From assembly GCF_000764305.2 (NCBI RefSeq), contig NW_025931444.1:62001-126000 (forward strand): DNA of 64,000 bases. Reading direction: 5' to 3'. The position numbers were made by a program, and so were the translations under genes. The stretch comes from Hyalella azteca. Its lineage: Eukaryota > Arthropoda > Malacostraca > Amphipoda > Hyalellidae. Numbering within the stretch: the stretch's first letter is position 1; each line of letters starts with the position of its first letter. Shown here piece after piece: positions 20,320-32,900 of the stretch. The notes beneath the pieces were generated by a model, which worked only from the letters and a program-made list of their open reading frames with translations, was not told where the DNA came from and did not search any database.

Positions 20320-23300
20320 CTGAAATAAAAAAATATCGGAATGAGTCAACTTTGCACGAATACACAAGTGACACGAAAATAAACGCAAAGTAAATTCTCT
20401 ATATGAGTTAGAACTCAACTCTTAACATTCTTAAATGATACTTCAATAAAGGCTAATATTGGCACGATGAAAGCTGGGTATTTTCAAGCAAGACTTTAAA
20501 AAGGCTTCGAATATAGCTTTATAAATTCTCATCCGATTACCCTATCGGAACTTGGACCTACTTTCTCGAAAAATGTCTTTCTTCTTCACGCACCGAGAGC
20601 AAGTTCTTTTGTTCTTTTGAAAAGAGAAAGCTGCATTTACGTGCTAGAGAACAGTGACAGGGTTTGAAATAGATCAAGTGCTGGTGCGTCCTCTTATTAG
20701 ATTGATTCTTTGTAAATTTTAAATAAAAAACTTCAGTTAATTAACCTGCCCGAAGGAGGCAGGCTGGAAGGCCGCAGCAATGTAGGTCATGAGAGCAAAA
20801 GTCGACTCTGGCGCCGAGCAACACACGTACGTCCCCTTCGTCCACTTTCGCCCTTGCCAGCACCACGCACTACCTCCAACGTTCACTGCCTTTCTCACGT
20901 TCCCTTTCGCTGATGCGAGGGTCGGCCACGCAATACAAGGACGCTCCGACATTCGTTTCAACGGCTTACTTATATTGCTTTTCAATCATAAACTTCGATC
21001 ATTACACATCACCCTCAGAATCACGATTTTAAGTCTAACTCGTCAGAATTAGATCGTTAACTCATCAACAGTACGATTCGTTCCATCATTCAGCAAGGCT
21101 GTCGGAGCCACTTTTCCCAGAAAGTTGTGACGGTGAAACAGTAATGCAGAACTAATATTCCCACCTTCACGAACTTTTAAATTATACTTCGCTTCTATAG
21201 CCGCCGTTATCGCAACCCGAAACTTTACCTATGATAAATTAGCGTGCCAAGTTCTAGAAGTGAAAGCCTCAGTGATAGGCAGCCGTGCGGCGGCAAGGTT
21301 AGGCCATCTGATAAGATCCAGTTTTTGTGAAGTGCAGGCAGGAACAGGAAGAACATCAACACCTGCTTAGCGATTCAAGGCTTCCAAGTTGTTGTTCGAG
21401 CAGCAAGGGTAATCAAGCATTCTCTCGTCAAAACAAACTAGGATTTCTATAAAAATTTCGGCAATAGTACAAACTGATTTGAAGAGCATAAGAAAAAATA
21501 ATAGCCTGTACGGTACCTGCTAGAATTCTGATTACACATACTTAGTGTAATCATGCACTTGCCAATCAAAGCTACGATATTATAAAAGTGAAAAAAATAC
21601 AATGTCAATTATTCAGACGAGAAAGATGCAAACGACAATGAGGCAGGAGAGGAAGTATTGCGCAGCAGGGTTTGCGGCAATCGCGATAGCTCTCCACTCC
21701 AAATTTGTTCATACGCAAGTTCGACTCCGTGGTACGTGTGCAAAAAAAACATTTGTTTGTCACTAATCTCTTTTATATCTCGAGAAATGCGCAAATGAAA
21801 TTAGGCTTCTGAAGATGCATGGCCAAGTTCAATCAAATCAATTCTTGATTATTCTAGAGATTTCTAATTTTCTGCATAAACGAGGTTTACACTCTTTACG
21901 AACATCGAAGTGTGCTGTGTGAAGATCAGAGTCCCCAGCCCCAACCCTCGCCCAACTTGGTCCTCAGCATCGCTGCCAAATATAGAGACCCACGCGACTC
22001 CTGTGTGCTCATCTCCAAAGAAGAGCCCGATAGCTATCCCAGAGCCCGATATCTAGCCAGCTGTCCGTGATTATAATTTATCATCAATTCCGATTGTTTC
22101 GTCAATGCGTTCGCATCATAGGATAGCCCAGAATCTGTCATGATGCTAGTATGAAAAATATAGGTTTCATTGGGCGAGTTGAATGTTCTAGCAGGTAAAA
22201 AGAACCGTAGCTCTTAGTTCTCATCAGTCCACAATAATTATATACTTTAATTCAATGCCTTGATAAATTCGAGCGAATATCCATCAATAGTTGATGCATG
22301 TTAATACGCTGGATAAGCATGACGAGATCCCACCTAATAAACAGTGGACATGGTGGCCATAGGCGATTTGATCACCATACGAAGTTATTGGTCACTACTG
22401 TCGTGCGCAGTCAACTGATCAACAAGATTGCTGCTAATACAAAGCGGGGCAACGCATGCTAGTGTCAACTCATTTCCTGTGCAAGCGAACCTTTCTCTTC
22501 GGGTTCCGCTGCTGCAGTGCCCTTCACCCGCTGCCTCATGAGACCTCGCACAGCCCCTCTCGTACCCCGCACATTCACGCCTTCGAGTAGGCTACAAGCT
22601 ACCCAGTGTAGCACCTAACACGAAAGCCACACGACTATGAAACTAAGCATGAAAAGGTTTTCATTTTCCTTTTCATTTTTTCGATTTGCATATCTTAGAT
22701 GGGTTCTCTTGTGTGAAGAACGTATAGAAAATTCAATGATCTAACATGCTCGTACAAGGTACATTGGTTCAAATGCATTTTTTCCCCTTTACTGTAATTC
22801 ACTATTTTTTTTATAAACAGTATCGACACCAACAGTGTTTAGATGGTTATGCATAAATGAACAAGATTACGTCGAGAGCTAATTCACCGCTCGCCGAAGA
22901 ACCTCAGAAGAAGTTTATATGGGTTTTCGTCGGCGTTTTCTGATGGTTGCCTAGGGTTGAATAGAAGAGGAACTGAACGGGCTACGAGATAATTGTCTAT
23001 GACTATTTATAAGCGGTACAGACAAGTCATCGACGCTATAACATTGATTCATCGCAGTAAAAATCAAGTAAAACCTCTCGTGATGCAGGATATTGAACTC
23101 AGCAGGCGGTTGAAGCATAAAAAGTACTTTGAAGGGAATAGTAGCTGGTACGTTAGGAGAGACCAAGTACCTTTGCATAGCATTTGTGGTCAGCAGTACA
23201 CGGATGAATTTAAAAACGCTAGTTTGCATTCGTTAGAGGACAGAGAACCTCTGAAAAATGCGGCCAGCAGGAATAAGAGGAAGGATGATCCTCTGAAAGG

Positions 23301-23850
23301 CAAACGGCTGCAGGAAGGCAAGAGGAGTACAGCGCTTTTGTGTACGTGAAGGAGGGCAGATGGCCGGCCAGAAGTACAGGGGATTGAGCAGCGGCAGCTG
23401 ACATCGCATGAAACTCCCAGCCAATTGGATCAATATTTGGCGCCCCCAGCCCCTCCATCTCCGACGGGTAACGCTTTGCTGCTTTTGCCAAAGCCACGAC
23501 CCGGCAGCCATGATCGAAAAAGACGTCCTTAGAACCAAATGAACCACTTCGACAAAAGCACGCCTAGTTGGCTTCAGACTAGAGATTTCAGATAAGTGAA
23601 TTGGATATCGAAGGCAAAATCAACTATATAAACTAGGATCCTGCAATGCTAGCACTGAATTTTCATTAAATTTCAGACAACTCTCACCAGGAAAATTCAG
23701 TGACTTGGGCTTGTCACAACGGACGAGTGTTCGTGAGGAGAGAACACGAGTAGTTGAGACTTTAGAGCAGGCGTTCGTTAGGCCTAAAATAACGATACTT
23801 CAAAGCTATTGCTTTGTCTCTAAGAGGCAAATTCGGAAGTGGAACAACAA
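20320..23850. other. Upstream intron/intergenic DNA of brat
   Basis: Non-coding DNA of mixed composition. Apart from the GC-rich segment at 20746-20990 and moderately GC-rich patches near 22480-22620 and 23360-23530, I see nothing recognisable. The 118-codon ORF at 22993-23349 has no family resemblance. Confidence 0.45.
20746..20990 (-). other. Candidate 5' non-coding exon of brat
   Basis: The segment just upstream of the first coding exon is markedly GC-rich. On the minus strand it ends at a donor-like CGGGCAG|GTTAAT (last base 20746). It could be a leader exon or promoter of brat. The 5' limit is a guess, and an 82-codon ORF here has no family resemblance. Confidence 0.22.
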
Positions 23851-23853
23851 ACT

Positions 23854-24294
23854 GAAATTACGTCCACATAACCATAAGCACTGAATATGAATGCACTGAA
23901 GTATCGATTCAAGGGACAAAATCGAGCACTCGCAAATTTAGTAGTATACACCACACTGAGCTAAACTGGAAATAGAATAAGCGAAGGATGGCAGTTAGTG
24001 AAGCAGTGTGTATTGTGAGCGAGCACGGCTCAAGGAGCGCAAGATGTGGCAACATCGCCAAGCTCTGTAGGCCTGAAATTACGTCCACATAACCATAAGC
24101 ACTGAATATGAATGCACTAAAGTATCGATTCAAGGAACAAAATCGAGCACTCGCAAATTTAGTAGTATACACCACACTGAGCTAAACTGGAAATAGAATA
24201 AGCGAAGGATGGCAGTTAGTGGAGCAGTGTGTATTGTGAGCGAGCACGGCTCAAGGAGCGCAAGATGTGGCAACATCGCCAAGCTCTGTAGGCC
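23854..24294. repeat. Tandem duplication, 221-bp unit x 2
   Basis: GAAATTACGTCCACATAACC starts at 23854 and again at 24075. The two units run to TGTAGGCCT and differ at only about three positions (for example CACTGAAG/CACTAAAG, AAGGGAC/AAGGAAC, GTGAAG/GTGGAG). This is a recent local duplication. Confidence 0.9.
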
Positions 24295-26430
24295 TAACGT
24301 TCAGCACGGAGTTCTTCCTCACGTTTGTTTGTCCAAAAATAATTTGTAAATAGGAAAAATTACTAATTATTACTTCTCTTAAGCCCTACTAAGAGAAAAA
24401 AATTCTAGAGCAAAATAATAGAGTACACTGAAAGTTCTAGTCTTCGTGCGTGCTTGCAAGGCAACGAAGTTGACTTCAAGTTCTAATTAACCTTATGATT
24501 GAGAGCAACCAAGCAGCAGCGGCAACATCAGTGACGAATGACGGCGTTATGCAAGCAACTCCAGCGCACGTGACGGCTTTGCTAATGTAGGCCAGCGCGA
24601 GCTGCGGCAACCACCAACCAGCATGACGGAACGTGACGTAATGCAGCGTTGCGCTATCTCACACGGCCTTCTTGCGAACGAATCAGAGGTTGCAAACAAA
24701 AACTATTACAAACGAGAATGTGGATATGGTAAAAAAAATTATTTACAACGAAGAACCGTGCCCATAAGTGAATGTTGAAAGCTTTGTTTTATACACCTTA
24801 AAGCAAACTAGTTTATCTGCTGGTTCCTATCGTGAAGGTGATAGGTGATAAGCTGGGCACCCACGCACTAAACCACCACACTAAAGGCAATACGAAAGGC
24901 AGCAGCTGACCGGATCCAAATCATAGAAGCAAAAAATAATAGTAAAAATAAAAAAAGAACACCAGTTGTCACTCTGAACCTTTCCAGTTCTCAAGACGAA
25001 ATAATTTCCAACTTTAGCAATGATGAGCTCGATTAGGGATAACTTTTGTCAAATTCATTATACTCTTAACCCCGAAAGTACAAAAAGTCAATTAATGGAA
25101 AATTTCAACTGATAACCCAGTCGAGAAATTCAGAGGTCTTACTTACACGCACGAAGTAAGCTTTAGCGTCATTGCCTTCCCACTTCAATGAAAAATTTCT
25201 TATAAATACAATTGACGGAAGCAAAGTAAGTACAGCTCGCAGGGGTTTTAACACACCCGACCGACTTCATGTTGTCGCCCTTGACTTGGCATGGACCGAG
25301 CAGTTGCGGAGATTTTGCTTTCTCAGGCCACCGTCTCTAACTAGCACATAGCGACCCCCACTGGCACTCCAACACTACGTTCCAACTCTGATCTGCTGAC
25401 AAATTGACAATCTCTATCATTAGGACATATCGAGGAGACTGGGCATTCAAATTTCAACCCTTTTAGATTTGCATAGGTAAAACTAAACCTACACGCGGTA
25501 CGATTATAACGTAAAATTATGCATAATGACGAGGATTGCTTGCAATAACGATTATTCAGTAACTAACTTCGAATAATTGCGAATAGAAGCCTCCACCAAA
25601 TTTCACAAGCAATGTGACATTATATAATCAAGTTTACATCATTACCAAGCTCCACACACCTGTGGCAACAAGTGTTCTGATGCTATTGGCGTTTGCAGCC
25701 ACACGCACACTGACACTGAAGCACTAGGCAAGTTTATCGAATAAACGAAATCAGAGTCGATAAGCTGGCCCATCTTATCAGTAAAGCTAAACTTGACACC
25801 TCACTCCAGAATATAGATAGCAAAAGGTCAAAGATACTCGACTGTGGACACGCAAATTTCAGACAATCAACTCAAGCTCACAAATGCAGTCGATAAACGA
25901 ATCAATATTGCGTGAAAAACACAAGCATCAAAGTCGACACCTGAGTGACAAGATATTTTTGATAATCTGGTTGCAACAGCTCAACAGTAGGAAAAGTCAT
26001 TGCAGTATCACAACTCTTCAGCTTCCAAGAACGTGATTGGGTCGAAACGTGCCCTAACACGATTCATGTTAATAAGGAGCAAGTACGTAAACTCCAGTGC
26101 TCTTCACCAGGTGGCGCGAAGAAGAGCTACAGCGTCGCACCAGCCGCGGCCAAACCCAGCTATCGATCGCTCCGGGTCTGGCCAAGCGGGCGGGCGTGTG
26201 ACGCATCGCGAGAAACGACCAACTGCTTACAGCAAAGACGAGCTCGCAACAGGTTCCGTTCCGGGAAAACAAGAGACTTGCGCCGCCGGGCGAAGAAGAT
26301 CTTGGCGCCGCCACCCGGGCATCGTCCAGTTTGATTTGAATTGCCGATGAACTGCGCTCTGGCAATTGTAAATGCATAAACATACAAGAAGTCGAAAAAA
26401 ATGCATCCAGTATAAAATGAAAACTTTTGG
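24295..26430. other. Non-coding stretch with a GC-rich CRE/E-box patch
   Basis: Mostly AT-rich. At 24565-24680 it is richer in GC and contains CACGTGAC and TGACGTAA (about 24634-24641), which are bZIP/E-box-like words. The segment 26100-26350 is strongly GC- and CpG-rich and open in several frames on both strands without homology. Both may be regulatory; nothing firmer can be said. Confidence 0.35.
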
Positions 26431-26834
26431 TTAACTACGCTGGCCGTGATTACGAATAGAACTCGCCTATTTGGCTGTTCCAGGTTAACTTGGATGGAAG
26501 AATCCAAGTGAACTGTAAAGGAAAATAGCGGCCGAACTACGGCAAGCATTTGACCATAACCGAACGAACCGGCAAGCATTTGACCATAACCGAATCTACG
26601 GCCGAACCGGCTAGCATTTGACCATAAGATTTGTCCCGCACGCCTCTCGAAAAATGAAAACTTCTGTTAACTACGCTGGCCGTGATTACGAATAGAACTC
26701 GCCTATTTGGCTGTTCCAGGTTAACTTGGATGGAAGAATCCAAGTGAACTCTAAAGGAAAATAGCGCGATATCTACGGCCGAACCGGCAAGCATTTGACC
26801 ATAAGATTTGTCCCGCACGCCTCTCGGAAATACC
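26431..26834. repeat. Direct duplication, 236-bp offset, with short internal repeats
   Basis: TTAACTACGCTGGCCGTGAT starts at 26431 and again at 26667, and the copies continue nearly identically for about 100 bp. The word GGCAAGCATTTGACCATAA (or CTAGCATTTGACCATAA) occurs four times, between about 26540 and 26805. Each copy contains a small hairpin, CTTGGAT-GGAAGA-ATCCAAG. Confidence 0.85.
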
Positions 26835-26925
26835 TGAGCGGAGCCCCCGCCCTTCTTCCTGAAGCTTCAGCGTCGCGCGGAGCACTTCCCACGACCTTCG
26901 TTCGCCAAGGTTACCAGTGACGATT
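26834..26925 (-). other. Candidate GC-rich 5' non-coding exon or promoter patch
   Basis: A short GC/CpG-rich segment in AT-rich surroundings. On the minus strand it ends at a plausible donor, CCGCTCAG|GTATTT (last base 26834). It could be a brat leader exon; the evidence is composition and one splice-like site only. Confidence 0.18.
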
Positions 26926-29900
26926 TATTTATTAATCGGAATGCCTGAGTCGCATTGAATCCAAATGATAGCATGGTTTTCTACATTAGTTCATTGCCAA
27001 AGCTGAGTTTCATGCACGCATAATTCTCCAAGTCAGAGATATGATACGCAAAGCAGAATATGTAGCGATGACAGTTGATAGTATAATTGGGCCGATACTT
27101 CATGAACTTTGTTTTCTAATTTGGACAGAATACTCGACATGGTAAATATAGTTGTAATATATATCAGTTCAAGACAAAAGTTCATAATCACAATGTAGTG
27201 ATATACGATGAACTCAGCTCGCGTGCAAGCTCTTACAAAGAAGATTCTAGTTGAATACAGAACATCCTCCCGAGTTTAGCGCGTACGCCGAGCGGCCAGC
27301 GTCTGTCGTAGTCAAGGCTGCTCTCAAACTCCAGCTACAGGTGGCCCAGAAGGCCGGGCTTGCTGCTTCCAGTCGCTCAATACCAAACATCACGGGCTTA
27401 CAAAGAACCGAACCTCCAAGCACAGCACGCGGTGAATGACCCAGCAGCAGCAGTAGCAACAAAAGTCGTCGCGGGCATACACATCGCTTCCACGAAAGAA
27501 TCGCCCCCAGACTTTCTGTAGCCATGCCGATACTGTAAATAAATCTATAACTACGACTATATTTTGGCGACAATCCATGCCTTTGCATAATGATAGCCAC
27601 ACGTGATTGTTTGTTTTTTCCTGCTACAAAATTATCCGTTCACTAACTTTTTTCAAATGCGAAAAAGTCATGCGCGATTTGAATCTTATCCCACGTGAGT
27701 AAAAATACTACGAGTTCAAATTTTTGCAAGGGCTGTATGTTCGCGTCAATAACTCATTTCATGGGTGACTTTAGAAGTCTTTTCGACTTCTTTATTCAAC
27801 TCATTTTCTAATCAAATAATGCCACAATAATTTTGTATATGCGATGTACTGATCAGGCTCCGCATTTCGGTACCAACACACCTCCTTCCAATTAGCATGC
27901 GACTCGCAGAAAATGATCTCACAAATAAAGGCAAATGTGACACATGGAGACGTGGCTGAAGAGAAATCAGTCGTGTGATCACCTCCAAGGCTAGCGGGAA
28001 ATAAACCAGTGTATAGAGCTGCAGTGATAACCTTGACATTTGTAAGGAGAAAATGCCTTGCAACTTCAAACGTGTCTATACTGTCAATGTGACGCATGGC
28101 AATCGAAATATTCAATTATCGATGAGCCTAAATTAAAATCGACAGGATAATAAGGAGCACAATTCTTGCATAAATGTGAACGATTCTATTGGCGTTAGAA
28201 CAAATGGCACACATCAATATGTAGATATAATGGAATATATTAAACATGCAAACGAACCTAGTTCAAGATTGAATAACAACACATCACAATCGTTTGGTAG
28301 AGTGACCCAATTAAACGAGATTAATAGATTCTATAGCCAATTGATTTAGAACTCTCAGGCAGTACAAGTCTTCAATTACTAAGGAGCGCTAACTCGTTGG
28401 TCCCAATAAAACATTCTTTGAGCACCGCCGGAGAGTTGACAAAATACACCTACAAAGCCTGGAGCAGCCTTTGTTGGTGACAGTCTCAAATGAAAAATCG
28501 TGTAACAATAATAAAACTCACAAAGTAAAGTACACACCATCTAGAAATAAGACGCTCTTGTGAAACGGGAATTAAATTAAAAAATTAAAATTGCCGTTGA
28601 ACAGGGCCTGCAGCGGAAGTCGGTTAATAGGCAAATAAAAAAAATAAACTGGCTAAGTCAAGTAAAGGAAGGCAGGCAAAAGTAAAGTAATAACTATTAG
28701 CATGTAGACATGATAAAGAAGGCACACGTGAGAGGGCACAGGGGAGAGGGGGGACTATCATGACGTAAGCGGGGGGATCTCGCTTGGCCCGCGACCAATA
28801 CCAAGCCCGCCCTCGCCTGGTCACCACGCGAGCACCTCTCCTTGCCTTCACCGAACCTGACGCAGTTACGCTGCCTCACGTATCTATAGATTGTTGTGGT
28901 TAGAAAATAAATCAACAGTAAATATTTCATATGAAAACCGAATATACTAGAGCGCTGCCACATCTGTTCAGCGTAATAGGTTTAAAATAACTATGAGCTG
29001 TACGAGAACAAACTGCGCATTACTGATGCATTCATTATTTAGGAGGTGACTCGCACTGTACACGGTTTTATAAAATGTATAGTACTATAATAACAAGCTA
29101 TTCAATTTCACGACTATATCCATCTTGCTTTTTTACTAAAATACCATTTCCATCATATGGCGGAGGTCTATTCGCATTAAGAACAGTTCACTAATGAACG
29201 GTGATTAACGCTTTTTACAGAAATTTCAAATTTGTAATTCCGTCAATAAAACACCTGCACGGGAGACTATTCTCTTCATTTTCTAAGGCCCTGCAAACAA
29301 AAAGCAAAGTAGAGCTGGAATCAAACTAACAATCCCTTCTAACTTATTCGAGAGATATCCAAAATGGATCATTAAACTCAAATGAGATCAGCCAAATCCA
29401 GAGAAAGATGCAAAGATGTGTACATCACTAGCAGGAATTTGAGTTGAGACGGGAAGTTTTTGTTTACATCAACAGACCTCGGCTCGAAGGGTTAGGCACG
29501 CCAATAGCAAGGCTTCGTAGCAACGCAAGCTTCTGCGGCAAGTCTCTCGCATAGATCAAACAAACAAGCTTATCAGCAGGGCCGGGCATTGGCTTTGGGT
29601 CAGCGCAAGCAATATCGGCCTCTCTACACCAAGTGTCACGTGATCACACAGGAAACCAACGTGTCGATCTTTTATGTTCATGACAGACATAAGAGAACTA
29701 GAATACATTGCGCCCAATCTCGATGATCGGACGCGTACAAATACATCGATTTGAAATTTTAAATTCACAACTCTCGTGATTAAAAAAAATTCCACTTGCT
29801 GAAATCAAAATATGATTTCCCATCCTCGTCAAAATTATTGGTCAACGACGCATAATGCATTCATTTTTATAATAACGTATTAGTTCTTTCATACAGGTAC

Positions 29901-32900
29901 CTACAGGAAGCAAAGATCAGGTTAGCTATATTAGACGCTTCAGATAGCCTCAAAAGCTATATATTACTGGTCGAAAAACCTAAAATGTCCAATAAACCAC
30001 TATTAACATAGATATAGATGATACCACTGATGGGACGGAGTTTATAATATACGCGTAAGCTCACCGTCCCGGAGAACCGGGAGAAGAGCAAGAAATATTC
30101 AGAACAATGAGACGTTTCTGGATCAGCGTGATAATTAAGAGACATTCAAAGAGTTGCGTAAATATCTAACATTTAGATAATGCACGGTCTGAAGTCAAGG
30201 AAAGACGAATCTTGCAATGAATGTAACGAAGGATAACTTCCAAATGTAAATACACACAGGAATCAGATACCGAGATTACGCTCGCTACGGGAAACCCAGC
30301 AACGAGGCCAACAATTCAACTTGGTTCATAGTATATTCAACAGCTAAAATGCCCCAGCTCTCATCCGTATGATCAAAGCATGGAATGGTCGTCGAGGCGT
30401 TGCAACGTGCTACGCAAAGAGAGGGAAAGTGGTGCATGACGGCGAATTGGGTCACCAAGACTCAAGAACACTGACGTCACCAAGTGTAATAGTGAGCGAT
30501 AGAGAAAAGCTGCAGCACCAAGCCGTCGCGAAAAAGTGTTAAAAACTAAAATGAAATTTCTTGAAAGTAAAACGGCTACAGTGGTCACTTGCAGTTATGT
30601 AGGTCAGTATAACAACACTCAAGGATACACTTGTGCTTTCATCTGTTCGGTAGTTCGTGGCCGCACCAATGCAACATGCAGCGAAGAAGTCAAGCTAGTA
30701 GAAATTGCCGTCGAAAAGTGCAAGATCTGGTCGCCATGTAGTTACTGCTCAAACTATAACAATTTCATCCTTCTAGTTTTGAAACCAAGTAAATAAGATA
30801 GCCATAAAAATTTTATGCGACTAAAGCGGGCATTCCTACACAGCCTTCTCTAAAAAAGTAAAATTGTGAATAAAAATAACTATGCCAACTAAAATGCACC
30901 AAGATTGTTCACAAGACAAACTTTATTACGTATACACATTTCACGATCCAGCTCCATTCCAGCACAAGCCAACATCACATTATGCAGTGCTGCAAATTTC
31001 CCTACAAATAAAAGTCTTCCTTAGGAATTGCATTCTAAAATTTAAAAACGCGCCTGACGTAAGCAAAAAATGTGTTAATGGTACAAAAAAAAAATTCGTC
31101 AGCAATGAATTAACCAATATCAGCTAGTGAATTTGAGCACCTTTCAACTAAATGGGACCCTAGGGGAAGTCTAACATGCCGGCTAGATTTGAACGTTGCT
31201 CATGACGAATAAGAGGCAACGCTCAGCGATAGTTTACAGGAGCTGGAGCAACCACAATAGTGAGGTGGGTATTTGAAGGTCAACAGTTAGGATTTGCGAT
31301 TTTCTTTGCAACCAAGTCTCCTTCGCCCGAAAGATCCCTGTTAAAACGAGCGTGTTGGTATTGCCCCCTTAGAAACTGAACCAAGGTCTGATCGAGTTCA
31401 TCTAACCATGCCATTTCCGACTACATGTATGCAAACTTTAAAAACTGATAAAATTTCCCTTTACTTGCTCGTCAAACTTAGTTTTGCCTAACTAAAATTT
31501 AGCGAGAACTTCGCAAACTGTGGCAGGCTGCCACTGTCAACTTGTTCATGCTGAAAGAGCCCAAATTTAGCCCTGAATCCTACAATAAACACTGGAATGA
31601 CTACACCATGAATTGTTCGCCTTTCACATGATAAAAAAGTAAACCCTTCTTTTTGAGGACGGATTTCGATTCATTGTCACGGATTTGGAAAATTCGATAT
31701 TAAGCACCCGCATGGCATTCATCAATTCATTAGCCACAGCGTACCGCCACGGACCATTTAGAAAGTAATAATTTTTAGGGGACAATTAAAAACCGAGAAA
31801 ACCATCAACATTTAACGGTTATTCAAATTCAAATTTTAATGCATTTCTAATTTATAATCAATTTCTAGTTAAAGTTCAAATTTTTTCAATATAAATTTTA
31901 GAAATATTCTAATTTCTAAAATTTGGTAACCACGTTCTTGACACGCCTCATCAGTCATCACAGTAAAGGAAACGTTAGCGCAGGTATGATACACGACTTC
32001 AATAATAGTACATTCCCATAGAGAAATGTTAGAAGGATGAATCCTTATTGAACGAGTATTCGTCGACTTGCGATGTTCTGAGTACAGCACAGCGACTCCA
32101 CCCAACACCACGCCACAGGAGGCAGGACGATTCGTCAGCCTTCTTCCTCCCCTCCCCCCCTGACTCAACCACATTTCCTCCCCCTTCGTACCCCAGCATC
32201 ACCATCAACTCCCGCTTCCGTATGGTACGGAAGTGGGGGTTGATTGAGGGAGGAACAGAGCGCGTCTTTCACTCTGATCATGCGAAGTGTAGAAAACTAG
32301 GAACCCCAAGATCTTCAAGTTCTCAATGAAACGAAAACTTCAAACGTCATGGTTCAAAATAATTTATGAACGTTAAACCTTCTGGCTTTATCGCAAGTTC
32401 TGATTGAAATAGCAGGCCAGGAGAAATCCATTATAAATTTAGGGGCGAAACGATATTCAGCGAGTGTCGTGCAAGATTTGTAGGAGTCTAATATGTAATA
32501 GAAGTATTCGAGGCTCTGCAACCGAGTTATCAAATGTAAACAATTTCTACCTGGAAAAGTAGCAACCCCCATAGATGTGTAAACTAGAAACCAAGCTAAT
32601 TGTAAGTCAGATTCCATCCCAAGGTATTCTACCTGACTCTTCGACTATTCCGTCGACCATGAAAAACAAGAGTTCAAAGAGACGAAGAAACTGAACAATG
32701 GAGACGGTGAGGAGGCAAGGGCGTGGTCCCGAAATTATACCTTTACCGCTTTGCTTGTGATGAAGAACCGATGAAGGAACAGAAATAGTCCACGATTTGC
32801 TATCTGTAACTCATCTGAAGTCTTACTTGCACAATCTATGGCAACAAATGGTGCCTCTGAATTTGCATGAGAAGTTTCAACTTTGATTAAAGAGTTAAAT

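Noticed and set aside
22993..23349. 118-codon plus-strand ORF
   Set aside because: No recognisable domain, no splice context, overlaps other random frames.
26000..26579. Overlapping ORFs on both strands in the GC-rich block
   Set aside because: High GC lowers stop frequency; frames open on both strands with no homology pattern.
30536..30796. 86-codon Cys-containing ORF
   Set aside because: Cysteines do not form a recognisable spacing, there is no signal peptide, and the setting is intronic.
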